DNA of 64,000 nt from assembly GCA_016713905.1 (NCBI GenBank), contig JADJOE010000003.1, positions 1 to 64,000 on the forward strand. Direction: 5' to 3'. Shown here piece by piece: positions 18,344-27,659 of the stretch. A program made the position numbers and the translations under genes. The notes under the pieces are model-generated. The model made no database searches. It worked only from the letters and a program-made list of their open reading frames with translations, and had not been told where the DNA came from. The DNA comes from Candidatus Vicinibacter proximus. GTDB lineage: Bacteria > Bacteroidota > Bacteroidia > Chitinophagales > Saprospiraceae. Within the stretch, counting starts at the first letter, position 1, and every line of letters starts with the position of its first letter.

Positions 18344-18744
18344 ATTATGGCAACAATTCTGAGAAAAGATTAATGTGAGGATCGTTTATGTGGTTTAAAA
18401 TATCTTTAATCCATACTTACGGATTGATTTGGTTAAATGGGATCTATTTTGAATTGACAGAATATTTTAACAATTATTTTTCATCTATTTTATGTTTCTT
18501 TCTATAAAGAATACTTCGCAATTTATTCCTCTGTATAATGCATGTTCATTGTGTCCAATGAATACCTAATTATTTTCTTTGGACTCTGTTTTTTATCTTA
18601 ACTTTATGTCCACCTTTATAATGAAGTCTTTATTTCACAAAAATATTTAGCGAGAAGTGTTCACTTGATGAATAGTAATAGCTATTTTGTAATGTATATT
18701 TTTATGGAAGGGGATACGGAATATTTATTTCATAGATTCACTAA
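18344..18744. other. Non-coding stretch
   Basis: AT-rich DNA between the right edge of the array and the convergent haloperoxidase gene. No open frame of note, no attC arms and no transposon ends were seen. Confidence 0.5.
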
Positions 18745-18778
18745 AAGAAAATGACTCACCTGAGCAAGTCACTTTCTT
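18745..18778 (-). terminator. Hairpin between array flank and haloperoxidase gene
   Basis: AAGAAAATGACT and AGTCACTTTCTT pair around a short loop (one bulge), with A/T runs at both sides. It lies about 55 bases beyond the stop of the minus-strand haloperoxidase gene and can serve as its terminator. Confidence 0.55.
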
Positions 18779-18832
18779 AAACAAATTAGAATAAAGAACT
18801 ACAACAAATTGTTGCTTATTGGATTTTAATTT

Positions 18833-20221
18833 TTATTTTTTCCAAGGAAGTTGCAATACTTTGCGGGCACATAGAATTCCACAGAAATTTCCACTGTCGA
18901 AATCCATCCGGTAATGTACGCCAAGCGGCAATCTGCTGAAAGCATTTTCTATGGCAAGATCACGCAATGAGTTGAAAGATCTTGGCGTACCAAGGAAGTC
19001 TGTTCTGTTCTGATGACAGAAATCCGTGAATGGATAGCTGGAACCAACAAAGGCCTCAATTATACCCACACCTGAAAAAGCAAAGGTAGAATGTCCCGAT
19101 GGGTAAGCTGGAAAGGGCGGTGTAAATCCGAGCCATGGTATGGTAAAGTTAGGATCTATCACTCTTCTGATGTAGGTAATGGGTCTTTCTACATTGAACT
19201 TATATTTGTTGTACCAGGCGATGACTGCAGCATCATTTAGTGCCATATTTAGTTGAGCATATAGTACACAAGTTTTTTCCAAATCAAATTTTTCTTTTTC
19301 TACGATCTGATCAGCAACAGCGACTAATCTGGCCGGTGGACTAAAAGTCCAACCAACACGGTCATCTGACCAGAACTCTGAAATGTGCTCCATTTCTCCT
19401 CTAGTATTACTTCTGGCTTGATTTGCCAATACATATGTTTCATAAGCTTGTGAATAGATCAAGGAATTTTTATCTGAATCACAACCATATGGCGCAACCA
19501 AGGCATCCATATCTGAGCGTGAAAGTCCAAATCTTCTTACTTCACCCCATTGGGAATACAATCCCTTGTCAGCATCTTGAGGGTCAGTAGGGATCCACTC
19601 ACAGCCTTGTGCATTGACTGCTCTTGGGAACGGATTTAAATGTCCGTTATGTCCTACCTTATCTGTAGTCGAATAAACCCAAATTGCTTCCGCAACTGCT
19701 TTTCCATGTTCTTTGGAGCGTTTGATTAATTCATCTTCTTCTTCGAGATCGTAAGTGGCTTGTAATTCATACTCTTTAGCAGCAATATTGTTTAGAATCT
19801 CAACAGTACTGAGAATGTTTCCCGATTTATCTTTAAAAGTAACGTTTTCAAAAAATTTCTGCATGAGATAGCCATAAGATGCATTTATTACTTCCGGCCA
19901 ATACAGATCTTTTTTTATTTCCGGTAAGCCGCTGATGACCAGTCTGTATCGGAGCGATTGATAATCGGGCATCCCGCCCAGACAAGCTTCATAGGCACTT
20001 AATGCCATGTATGCAAGAGCTCTTGGCGCCGGGCCAGGTCGGTAGAATGCAGCGTACCTATCTGTTTCCAGGAAAACATTGTTCCATTCGTGGTATACAC
20101 TACTAGGATAACTTTGCAAGGTGAGCGAGGAAGAGTTATTGGTTTCCGTTTTGTTACATCCGGTATTTAGTCCCATTGTCAGGACAAAGACCATGAAGAG
20201 AATGCGCATAAGATTTTTCAT
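18833..20221 (-). CDS. Vanadium-dependent haloperoxidase-like lipoprotein (PAP2 superfamily)
   Basis: 462 residues. Lipoprotein signal MKNLMRILFMVFVLTMGLNT with Cys in TGCNK. The C-terminal half has the vanadate/phosphate-binding motifs of the PAP2 superfamily: KYKFNVERPITYIRR (about 340-354), PAYPSGHSTFAFSG (about 370-385) and SRLPLGVHYRMDFDSG (about 430), the last with the axial-type His. Vanadium haloperoxidases oxidise halides with hydrogen peroxide; acid phosphatases share the same pocket and cannot be excluded. The N-terminal half is helical, as in bacterial vanadium haloperoxidase-like proteins. It lies 57 bases downstream of nrdG in the same direction, so co-transcription is possible but a functional link is not evident. 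Confidence 0.85.
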   Translation of the reverse strand: MKNLMRILFMVFVLTMGLNTGCNKTETNNSSSLTLQSYPSSVYHEWNNVFLETDRYAAFYRPGPAPRALAYMALSAYEACLGGMPDYQSLRYRLVISGLPEIKKDLYWPEVINASYGYLMQKFFENVTFKDKSGNILSTVEILNNIAAKEYELQATYDLEEEDELIKRSKEHGKAVAEAIWVYSTTDKVGHNGHLNPFPRAVNAQGCEWIPTDPQDADKGLYSQWGEVRRFGLSRSDMDALVAPYGCDSDKNSLIYSQAYETYVLANQARSNTRGEMEHISEFWSDDRVGWTFSPPARLVAVADQIVEKEKFDLEKTCVLYAQLNMALNDAAVIAWYNKYKFNVERPITYIRRVIDPNFTIPWLGFTPPFPAYPSGHSTFAFSGVGIIEAFVGSSYPFTDFCHQNRTDFLGTPRSFNSLRDLAIENAFSRLPLGVHYRMDFDSGNFCGILCARKVLQLPWKK

Positions 20222-20277
20222 GATGAAATAATTATAATGATTTAAAAATTGTTTTTCCGAATTTATTAATAGATGTT

Positions 20278-20955
20278 TTAATTTCTGATTTCAATTTGTA
20301 GATTTTTAGTGTGTATATCTTTTGCTTTAATTTTGGTGGAATCGTTTCTTAGATTTCCTAATGTTTTACAATTGTTGAAAACATTCTGAATATAAAATGG
20401 TCCTGAGTAACCTAGTTCTTCCAGAAATGAAGCCATTAACTGAACTGAATCGATTTCCAATAAATCCGAATGGTAAGTAGTCCTCACTTCAAACGGAATT
20501 CCTGCTTGTTTCAAAAGCTTAAAACATTGGACAAATTCATCAAACTTATTAATGGAGGTTACTTTTAAAAATAAATCTGCGGGCGCTTTGAAGTCGAGGG
20601 CAACATAGTCAAGCAGATTTTTTTGAAGTAATTTTTCTAAATTTTTTGGTTGTGATCCATTGGTATCCACTTTAATCTTAAGTCCTAACACTTTTATTTC
20701 CTGAATAAAATTTTCTAAATTATGATGCATCAGACACTCTCCTCCACTTAATACCACTCCGTCCAACAATTTATTTCTGGAGCTAAGAAAATCAAGCGCT
20801 TCATTAAAATTTATCTTTCCTTTACCCCTTACTACATCCACATTGTAACAATAACCACAGTTCATGTTACATCCTGCAAACCAGATAATACATGAAAGCA
20901 TGTCAGGAAAATCCAACATACTGAAAGGGGTAATATGATAGATTGGTTTATTCAT
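20278..20955 (-). CDS. nrdG: Anaerobic ribonucleotide reductase activating enzyme (radical SAM)
   Basis: 225 residues from the ATG at 20955. FAGCNMNCGYCYN near residue 30 holds the CxxxCxxC that binds the 4Fe-4S cluster of radical SAM enzymes; VVLSGGECLM is the GGE motif that helps bind S-adenosylmethionine. LDYVALDFKAP and EVRTTYHSDLL follow as in NrdG/PflA-type activases. It generates the glycyl radical on the class III reductase. The start codon overlaps the end of the preceding 56-residue ORF by eight bases (ATGAATAA), implying coupled translation. The longer open frame to 21006 is less likely. Confidence 0.9.
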   Translation of the reverse strand: MNKPIYHITPFSMLDFPDMLSCIIWFAGCNMNCGYCYNVDVVRGKGKINFNEALDFLSSRNKLLDGVVLSGGECLMHHNLENFIQEIKVLGLKIKVDTNGSQPKNLEKLLQKNLLDYVALDFKAPADLFLKVTSINKFDEFVQCFKLLKQAGIPFEVRTTYHSDLLEIDSVQLMASFLEELGYSGPFYIQNVFNNCKTLGNLRNDSTKIKAKDIHTKNLQIEIRN

Positions 20956-21118
20956 TCGTGTTTTCGACAAAATAAATTCTTTCTTTATGTTCTCCCTTTT
21001 TACCAAGGTTGAAACTTTCTACAGGTCTCAAATATCCCATGACTCTTGTGAAAACAAGACATTTGGTTCTTTTCATTTGATTTACTTCAAGAATTGAAAT
21101 TTCCGGTTCTGGTAACAT
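20948..21118 (-). CDS. nrdD: Separate glycyl-radical domain of class III ribonucleotide reductase (56 aa)
   Basis: MLPEPEISILEVNQMKRTKC begins the protein; the key segment is FTRVMGYLRPVESFNLGKKG, then EHKERIYFVENTNE. In class III reductases RVxGYxRPV with the radical glycine is normally the very C-terminus of NrdD. Here NrdD ends with its zinc site and a stop codon. This ORF starts 11 bases later in another frame, and overlaps nrdG at its end. No homopolymer slip joins the two, because the gap DNA is not coding in any frame, so this looks like a genuine split. The small protein would dock on NrdD and carry the radical, comparable in principle to the YfiD spare part of pyruvate formate-lyase. 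Confidence 0.75.
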   Translation of the reverse strand: MLPEPEISILEVNQMKRTKCLVFTRVMGYLRPVESFNLGKKGEHKERIYFVENTNE

Positions 21119-21129
21119 GATATAATAGT

Positions 21130-23226
21130 TTAATTGTTTTTTATTTCCATTAAAATATCCGCATCGCATTTGGGACAATATTCGTGCTCGCCATTTAGAT
21201 ACCCATGTTTTTCGCAAACACTGAAGACAGGAGTAATGGTTACATACGGGAGTCTGAATTGTGAAATGGTGCGTTTGATAAGTTTTTTACATGCTTCAGG
21301 CGAACTAATTTTTTCGCTCATGTAAAGATGCAGTACTGTGCCTCCTGTGTATTTGGTTTGGAGTTCGTCTTGTTGATACAATGCTTCAAATGGATCATCT
21401 GTATAATTTGCCGGCAGCTGCGAACTATTGGTATAGTAAATATTTTTTTCATTTCCTGCCTGGATGATGTCAGGGAATCTTTTTAAATCTTCTTTTGCAA
21501 ATCTGTACGTGGTTCCTTCTGCAGGCGTTGCTTCCAGATTATATAGGTTTCCGGTTTCCTGTTGAAAAGTTGTGATTTTATTTCTAATAAATTCCAATAT
21601 TCTTAAGGCGAAGTCTTTTCCATGTTCATCCGCAATGTTCATTTGATCATTTGAAAAATTTCTGATCATTTCATTCATACCGTTCACTCCAATAGTTGAG
21701 AAATGGTTTTGAAATCCCTTCAGGTATCTTTTAGAATATGGGTATAATCCTCGGGCGAACAGATCTGAAATAAATACTCGCTTTTTTTCCAGACTTGATT
21801 TTGCTATCTGCAACAATCTGTCTAGTTGGTTCATTAATTCAGTTTCATTTTCTTTGTACAGATATCCCAGTCGTGCCATGTTAATCGTTACTACGCCTAT
21901 GCTGCCTGTTAATTCGGCACTCCCAAAAAGCCCATTCCCTCTTTTTAATAATTCTCTTAAATCCAGTTGCAACCTGCAGCACATGCTTCTGATCGCATTG
22001 GGTTTGTATGCATACGGGTTTTCTATTTTATTTCCGTTCTCATCATACATGTATTGGCTACCAATAAAATTTTGGAAATAGGACGAACCTATTTTGGCAG
22101 TATTTTCGAACAATTTATCGGTGTTGGGTCCATTCCAGTCAAAGGCCTCTGTAATATTCACCGTTGGAATGGGAAAGGTGAAAGGTTGACCATTTGCATC
22201 ACCTTCCGTGAGAATGGTATAAAATACCTTGTTGATCAATTCCATTTCAGGTTGGAAATGTTTATAGGACATGTCTTCCGGATGATTGACTCCTCGTTCT
22301 TTGACTCTTTGAAGAAAATCAGGATGATTCATAGACCTGAAAAGATGAACATCGTTTTTTGTGGGAATTTGCCCTTTGAGGTCTTCCGGAACCACCCAGT
22401 CAAGAGTTACATTTGTGAATGGGGATTGCCCCCATCTTGCCGGTACATTAAGGTTGTATACAAAACTTCGGATGGCTTTAAGGATTTCATCATAGGTTAA
22501 TCCATCTTTAAAAACATAAGGAGCCAGATAGGTATCAAAAGAACTAAATGCCTGGGCACCGGCCCATTCACTTTGCAGTATCCCTAGAAAATTGGCCATT
22601 TGTCCCAATGCTTCCCTTAGATGAGCGGGAGGCCTGCTGGCTACTCTGCCTCGAACACCGTTAAATCCTTCGTTGAGAAGCATTCGCAAACTCCATCCGG
22701 CACAATATCCTGTTAGGCAGTCGAGATCATGTATGTGGATGTCTGCATTTCGGTGGGCATATCCTTCCTCTTTGGAGTATACGCTGTCCAACCAATAGTT
22801 TGCGATCACTTTGCCCGCCACATTGTTGATCAATCCTGCACTTGAATAAGAGGTGTTTGCATTTGCATTGATTCTCCAATCAGATTTGTCGATGTATTCG
22901 TTCACTGAAAGACTACAATCTATATAGGTCGTATCTTCATTTAATCCGAGAATGTGTTCACGTTGCATTTTTCTGGTGTGGCGGTAAAGCATAAATGCTT
23001 TCATTACCCTGAAATGTCCGGCCTGATACAAACTTTCCTCTATTAGATCCTGAATTTCCTCTACCGCCCAAACTTCTTTTTCATTCAATTTATAGGCAAT
23101 TTGGGAAGGTAGGTTTTTATCCATCTTTACAGATGAAGAGTCAAATGCCTTACAGATGGCATCTTCTATTTTGAAAAACTCAAATGGTTGGTATTGTCCG
23201 TTTCTTTTAATTACCCAAGAAGACAT
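21130..23226 (-). CDS. nrdD: Anaerobic ribonucleoside-triphosphate reductase, large part
   Basis: 698 residues. The N-terminal ATP-cone (MSSWVIKRNGQYQPFEFFKI to about residue 95) binds the allosteric nucleotide. The catalytic barrel includes HRNADIHIHDLDCLTGYCAG, WAGAQAFSSFDTYLAPY, NVPARWGQSPFTNVTLDW and IRSMCCRLQLDLRELLKRGN. The C-terminus has the zinc site VCEKHGYLNGEHEYCPKCDA. The enzyme reduces ribonucleoside triphosphates to deoxy forms without oxygen, using a glycyl radical. The radical glycine is missing from this chain and is found in the next ORF. It is probably transcribed with the Rrf2 gene 162 bases upstream. Confidence 0.92.
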   Translation of the reverse strand: MSSWVIKRNGQYQPFEFFKIEDAICKAFDSSSVKMDKNLPSQIAYKLNEKEVWAVEEIQDLIEESLYQAGHFRVMKAFMLYRHTRKMQREHILGLNEDTTYIDCSLSVNEYIDKSDWRINANANTSYSSAGLINNVAGKVIANYWLDSVYSKEEGYAHRNADIHIHDLDCLTGYCAGWSLRMLLNEGFNGVRGRVASRPPAHLREALGQMANFLGILQSEWAGAQAFSSFDTYLAPYVFKDGLTYDEILKAIRSFVYNLNVPARWGQSPFTNVTLDWVVPEDLKGQIPTKNDVHLFRSMNHPDFLQRVKERGVNHPEDMSYKHFQPEMELINKVFYTILTEGDANGQPFTFPIPTVNITEAFDWNGPNTDKLFENTAKIGSSYFQNFIGSQYMYDENGNKIENPYAYKPNAIRSMCCRLQLDLRELLKRGNGLFGSAELTGSIGVVTINMARLGYLYKENETELMNQLDRLLQIAKSSLEKKRVFISDLFARGLYPYSKRYLKGFQNHFSTIGVNGMNEMIRNFSNDQMNIADEHGKDFALRILEFIRNKITTFQQETGNLYNLEATPAEGTTYRFAKEDLKRFPDIIQAGNEKNIYYTNSSQLPANYTDDPFEALYQQDELQTKYTGGTVLHLYMSEKISSPEACKKLIKRTISQFRLPYVTITPVFSVCEKHGYLNGEHEYCPKCDADILMEIKNN

Positions 23227-23388
23227 CCTGATTATTTTTTTTAAAGTGAATTGAATTTTTTATTTCCGCTGGTTTTTTCAATGTTGAACCTTTTCAATGT
23301 TTTTTGAAAAACATCACCGACACTGTCATTGTGTTCATTTTGTAAATAAGATAATAAAGTCTTAAATAGCATCAAAAAAAGGTTTTAT

Positions 23389-23820
23389 CTAAATTCTCAT
23401 TTTTCCTGTTTGCACTTTTTCCGCAAGGTGAGCTAAGGTTGTTTTTTGGAATTCCAACTTCATTTTACCCTTGACATCTTTCCAGAACATATGAACGGGG
23501 CAGGGTTCCCGCTCTCCACATCCCGGCAAACCCAGCATGCAAGTATCAAAGAAATCTTCACCCTCCAAAATGTTTATGACATCGATCAGGAATATTTTAT
23601 TTACAGGTTTATTCAAGAAAATCCCTCCCGAAGGTCCTCTTAGGGATTCTAGAATGCCTCTCTGAGTCAGCAATTGGAAAGACTTGGCCAGGAAATGGAA
23701 TGATATATCCAGATTCTCAGAAATTTCTCCAATGGTTACGGGTGTGTCCTTTGACTCTTTACCGGACATATATATGAGGGCCCTTAAGCTATAAATCGTT
23801 GCTTTGGAAAGAACTTTCAA
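23389..23820 (-). CDS. Rrf2-family regulator with probable Fe-S cluster
   Basis: 143 residues. Winged helix at the N-terminus: KATIYSLRALIYMSGKE, TIGEISENLDISFHFLAKSF and LRGPSGGIFLNKP, as in Rrf2/IscR/NsrR proteins. The segment CMLGLPGCGEREPCPVH holds three cysteines at the place where family members bind a 2Fe-2S or 4Fe-4S cluster. Such regulators sense oxygen, nitric oxide or Fe-S status. Its position between the aerobic nrdBA and anaerobic nrdD-nrdG genes suggests that it switches one or both (inference). Confidence 0.88.
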   Translation of the reverse strand: MKVLSKATIYSLRALIYMSGKESKDTPVTIGEISENLDISFHFLAKSFQLLTQRGILESLRGPSGGIFLNKPVNKIFLIDVINILEGEDFFDTCMLGLPGCGEREPCPVHMFWKDVKGKMKLEFQKTTLAHLAEKVQTGKMRI

Positions 23821-23956
23821 TGGATATAGAATTAATTAAGATAATTTAGTCTCAAATATAGAGTTATTTTTATATTTTCAAAAAAAATTACACTTTTTTC
23901 TTTTCTTCTCCATAAAATGATTGCCGGATTATTTGTGGAAAGCCTATGAAAATAAA

Positions 23957-23990
23957 AACCCCGAGGTCTTCTTTAAAAGTCCCCGGGGTT
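23957..23990 (-). terminator. Terminator after nrdA
   Basis: AACCCCGAGG and its partner CCCCGGGGTT form a GC-rich hairpin, with one mismatch, between A/T-rich flanks 24 bases beyond the nrdA stop. It separates nrdBA from the Rrf2 gene. Confidence 0.7.
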
Positions 23991-24013
23991 CATGATTTTG
24001 ATTAGATACTATC

Positions 24014-26200
24014 TTAACTGCCGCATTGAAGACAACCGTCTTCCATGGTGCAGGTTTGTCCTTCCACGAAATCGTCCTGGCTGATGGCCTTGACAGAATC
24101 CATGAGGGATCCAACGATTTCTTTATTGTATGTTGAAGCAACAGAAATGGAAGATTCTTCTATAGTGACTACATCTTCTGTTATTTCATCGACAAATTTC
24201 CTTTGGTGTTTTTCACCCAGGGTGAATTTTATCGGATCCACTGCGGCTTTGGTCCTCAGGTAGTACATACCGGTCTTCAGACCTTGCTGCCATGCGTGAA
24301 AATGCATGGAAGAAAGTTTACCAAAAGTTGCATTTTCGAGGAACAGATTTAAGCTCTGGCTCTGGCAAATGTAGGCTCCGCGGTCAGCGCTCATGTCAAT
24401 GATTGCTCTTTGACTTATTTCCCAAGCGGTTTTATAAAGCTCTTTCATTTCTGCCGGAATTCCTGGAATTCTTTGAATGGATCCATTGTGTGCCATCAGT
24501 GTTTCTTTCATTTCTGAATTCCACAGACCCATTTTTATAAGATCTTCAAGAAGATGTTTATTGACCACCATATACTCACCGCTTAGGGTACGTCTGGTAT
24601 AGAAGTTTGAGGTGTATGGTTCAAAACATTCGTTATTTCCTAAAATTTGTGACGTGGAGGCAGTTGGCATTGGTGCAAGCAGAAGGCTATTGCGAACACC
24701 ATGTTTCATTACTTCTGCTTTAAGTCCATTCCAATCGTATCTTTCTTGTGTAGGATTTACGTCCCACATATCAAACTGGAAGATGCCTTGAGAGATTGGG
24801 CTTCCTTTGAAAGTCTGGTAAGGTCCATCTACCTTTGCCAGTTCGCAGGATTCACTTACTGCAGCGTAATAAATGGTTTCAAAAATTTGTTTGTTTAGTT
24901 TTTTCGCACCTTCTGAATCAAATGGAAATCTCATCAGGATGAAAGCATCTGCAAGGCCCTGAACACCAATTCCAATAGGGCGGTGTCTGAAGTTAGAATT
25001 CTGTGCTTCCGGAATAGGGTAGTAATTGATGTCGATGATTCTGTTCAAATTCCTGGTAATTACCCTGGTAACTTCTTCTAATTTCTTAAAATCGAAAGTT
25101 TTGTTTTGTATAAACTTAGGTAGGGAGATGGAAGCGAGGTTACATACTGCAACTTCATCCGGTGCGGTATATTCAATGATTTCGGTACATAGATTTGAGG
25201 ATCTGATGGTTCCGAGATTTTTTTGGTTGGATTTTTTATTTGCGGCATCCTTAAAGAGGATGTAAGGAGTTCCGGTTTCAATCTGAGATTCCAGGATGTT
25301 GAACCAGAGTTCCTGGGCTCTGATGACTTTTCTGGCCCGGCCTTCATTTTCATATTTATGATAGAGGGCTTCGAACTCACCTCCGTAAGTATCATACAAA
25401 CCCGGTGCTTCGTTTGGACAGAAAAGGGACCAATCTCTATCTTCTTTCACCCTTTCCATAAAGAGGTCCGGAATCCACATGGCATAAAAGAGATCCCGTG
25501 CTCTGAGTTCTTCTTTGCCATGATTTTTTTTCAATTCCAGAAATTCCTCCACATCCGCATGCCATGGTTCCAGGTATACTGCAAAGGCTCCTTTTCTTTT
25601 ACCACCGCCCTGATCCACGTATCGGGCAGTGTCGTTGAAAACTTTCAACATTGGGATGATCCCGTTGGAAGTTCCTCCTGTTCCTTTGATGTAGCTCCCT
25701 TTGGCACGTACATTGTGGATGCTCAAGCCAATTCCTCCGGCTGACTGGGAGATTTTGGCACAGCGGCTGAGTGTTTCGAAGATTCCTGTAATGGAATCAT
25801 CTGTCATGCTCAACAAGAAGCAAGAAGAAAGTTGGGGTTTTGGGGTGCCTGCATTGAAAAGGGTAGGGGTTGCGTGCACAAACCACTTTTCAGACATGAG
25901 ATTATAGGTTTCTATGGCCTTTTCGACAGCCTGGCCATGGATTCCTATAGAAGCTCTCATGAGCAAATGTTGTGGTCTTTCTACGACCTTTTTATTGGTG
26001 CGTAATGCGGCGGTTTCTGCGGCAAGATTATCGAGTTCTGATGTAGTTACACCATTGAAGAGTCCTAGGATAACTTTTTTGGATATTTCTATAGCATCCA
26101 CAAAATTTGCATCAAGACCGTAACATAGTTTTTTAATTCTTGCGGTGATCTTGTCGAAACTTACGTCTTCGCGTTTGCCATTGCGTTTAATTACTTGCAT
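24014..26200 (-). CDS. nrdA: Class I ribonucleoside-diphosphate reductase, alpha subunit
   Basis: 728 residues. ATP-cone at residues 1-95 (MQVIKRNGKREDVSFDKITA). Substrate and active-site segments include FNAGTPKPQLSSCFLL with the first active-site Cys and SNLCTEIIEYTAPDEVAVCN with the radical Cys. PTASTSQILGNNECFEPYTS and the C-terminal ETCTMEDGCLQCGS-like tail (CLQC) re-reduce the site. It makes deoxyribonucleotides aerobically together with NrdB, whose gene lies 54 bases upstream in the same operon. Intact frame, no sign of decay. Confidence 0.95.
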   Translation of the reverse strand: MQVIKRNGKREDVSFDKITARIKKLCYGLDANFVDAIEISKKVILGLFNGVTTSELDNLAAETAALRTNKKVVERPQHLLMRASIGIHGQAVEKAIETYNLMSEKWFVHATPTLFNAGTPKPQLSSCFLLSMTDDSITGIFETLSRCAKISQSAGGIGLSIHNVRAKGSYIKGTGGTSNGIIPMLKVFNDTARYVDQGGGKRKGAFAVYLEPWHADVEEFLELKKNHGKEELRARDLFYAMWIPDLFMERVKEDRDWSLFCPNEAPGLYDTYGGEFEALYHKYENEGRARKVIRAQELWFNILESQIETGTPYILFKDAANKKSNQKNLGTIRSSNLCTEIIEYTAPDEVAVCNLASISLPKFIQNKTFDFKKLEEVTRVITRNLNRIIDINYYPIPEAQNSNFRHRPIGIGVQGLADAFILMRFPFDSEGAKKLNKQIFETIYYAAVSESCELAKVDGPYQTFKGSPISQGIFQFDMWDVNPTQERYDWNGLKAEVMKHGVRNSLLLAPMPTASTSQILGNNECFEPYTSNFYTRRTLSGEYMVVNKHLLEDLIKMGLWNSEMKETLMAHNGSIQRIPGIPAEMKELYKTAWEISQRAIIDMSADRGAYICQSQSLNLFLENATFGKLSSMHFHAWQQGLKTGMYYLRTKAAVDPIKFTLGEKHQRKFVDEITEDVVTIEESSISVASTYNKEIVGSLMDSVKAISQDDFVEGQTCTMEDGCLQCGS

Positions 26201-26254
26201 AGTGAGCTTGAGTTGAAAAGGTTAAAGAATAGGTTTTTACTGTGAAAAATTCGT

Positions 26255-27230
26255 TTAGAACTCTTCGTCAATGGTGAATACCTTTTTTTCGTGCCCGGCG
26301 GTTACCCCGGCTTTTTGATAATCACCCACCCTCTTTTCAAAGAAATTGGTTTTACCTTGCATGGATATCAAATCCATCCACGCAAATGGATTGTCTTTAA
26401 AGTATACTTTTTCATTGCCCAGGGATACCAACAATCTGTCTGCAACAAATTCAATGTAATCACACATTAGATTTGCATTCATCCCGATGAGTGCAACAGG
26501 AATGGAATCGGTAACAAATATTTTTTCAATTTCCACCGCTTCAGTGATGATGTCACGGATGGTTTCTTTAGGAAATTTATTTTCAATATGTTGATTGTAA
26601 AGAAGACAAGCAAAATCACAATGCATGCCTTCATCCCGGGAAATCAGTTCATTGGAAAAACTTAAACCGGGCATTAATCCTCGTTTTTGAGCCAGAAAAT
26701 TGAACAGAAAGATCCACTGAAGAAGATACCTTCCACTGCTGCGAATGCCACTAATTGTTCTACAAAATTGCCTTTGCTGATCCAACGGAGTGCCCAATCG
26801 GCTTTTTTGCGGACACAATCCAAATTGTCAATGGCATGGAAAGAAAATCTTTTTCTTTATTGTCTTTAATATACGTATCAATTAATAGAGAATATGTTTC
26901 CGAGTGGATGTTTTCCATCATGATTTGGAAGCCATAGAAGAATTTTGCTTCCGTGTATTGAACAGTACGCACCATATTTTCGGCAAGATTTTCATTGACG
27001 ATACCATCGCTTGCTGCAAAAAAGGCTAGTACATGTTTGATGAAATGTTTTTCGTCATCGTTAAGTTTCGTTTCCCAATCAGTAAGGTCCGCTTGCAGGT
27101 CAATCTCTTCCGGAGTCCAAAAACAGGCCTCTGCATTTTTATAAAATTTCCAAATGTCATCGTGTTCAATTGGAAAAAGTACAAATCGGTTGGGATTTTC
27201 TTTGAGTAGCGGTTCTATATGATTGATCAT
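26255..27230 (-). CDS. nrdB: Class I ribonucleotide reductase, beta subunit (two one-base deletions in this sequence)
   Basis: Two frames together give 325 residues. Diiron/tyrosyl radical subunit: ACFWTPEEIDLQADLTDWE and LNDDEKHFIKHVLAFFAAS, then ENIHSETYSLLID in the first part, and SRDEGMHCDFACLLYNQHIE in the second. A run of T (near 26850) and a run of A (near 26682) each lack one base. Restoring them gives KDFLFHAIDNLDCVRKKADW and FSGSFCSIFWLKKRGLMPGL, the uninterrupted family sequence. For a gene partnered with an intact nrdA this is most simply explained by sequence error. First gene of the nrdBA operon. Confidence 0.9.
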
Positions 27231-27659
27231 GTATATTGATATTGATGTGGTTCTAACTGTTTTCTCAAAAGAGGGCTCAAAATTATCGAATCTCTCCTGA
27301 ATATATATTAATAAATTAGATATATTTTTTTTTGTTATTTATTAGCTTCTGATTTTTAAAATTTAGGGGATCAAATTTGTTCAAATCAGGATAAAAAAAA
27401 CATATTATTATTTATTATTATATCTTGAGTCAAAGATAATCCGCAGCCATACTATTTGTCTGATTACTTTTCCACATATTGTGGAAAACTTTAATAAGTG
27501 GAAGAGGTTTAATGCTTTACAAGCTGAAAAAAAAATGAAGATTGTGGAATACACATTTAATTGGCAAATATGTATAAAAATACAAATCCCTGTAAATTAG
27601 ATATAAGTTAAAAAAAATATATAAATCTTGTATTTGGGCGAATCCGGAGCTATAAAAAA
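27231..27659. other. Intergenic region upstream of nrdB
   Basis: 429 bases, very AT-rich, between the nrdB start and the end of corA, which also reads leftward. It should hold the nrdBA promoter; apart from the palindrome listed separately I find no clear box. Confidence 0.5.
27468..27488. promoter_or_regulatory. Perfect palindrome resembling two facing DnaA boxes
   Basis: TTTTCCACA, a three-base spacer TAT, then its exact reverse complement TGTGGAAAA. Each arm differs by one base from the DnaA box TTATCCACA. A further TGTGGAAT lies at about 27533. It stands about 240 bases upstream of nrdB. In Escherichia coli nrdAB is controlled by DnaA, so a regulatory role is plausible, but it may also be an unrelated dimeric-repressor operator. 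Confidence 0.5.

Noticed and set aside
21967..22500. Plus-strand frame of 177 residues opposite nrdD
   Set aside because: Antisense shadow of nrdD; the minus-strand product is unmistakable.
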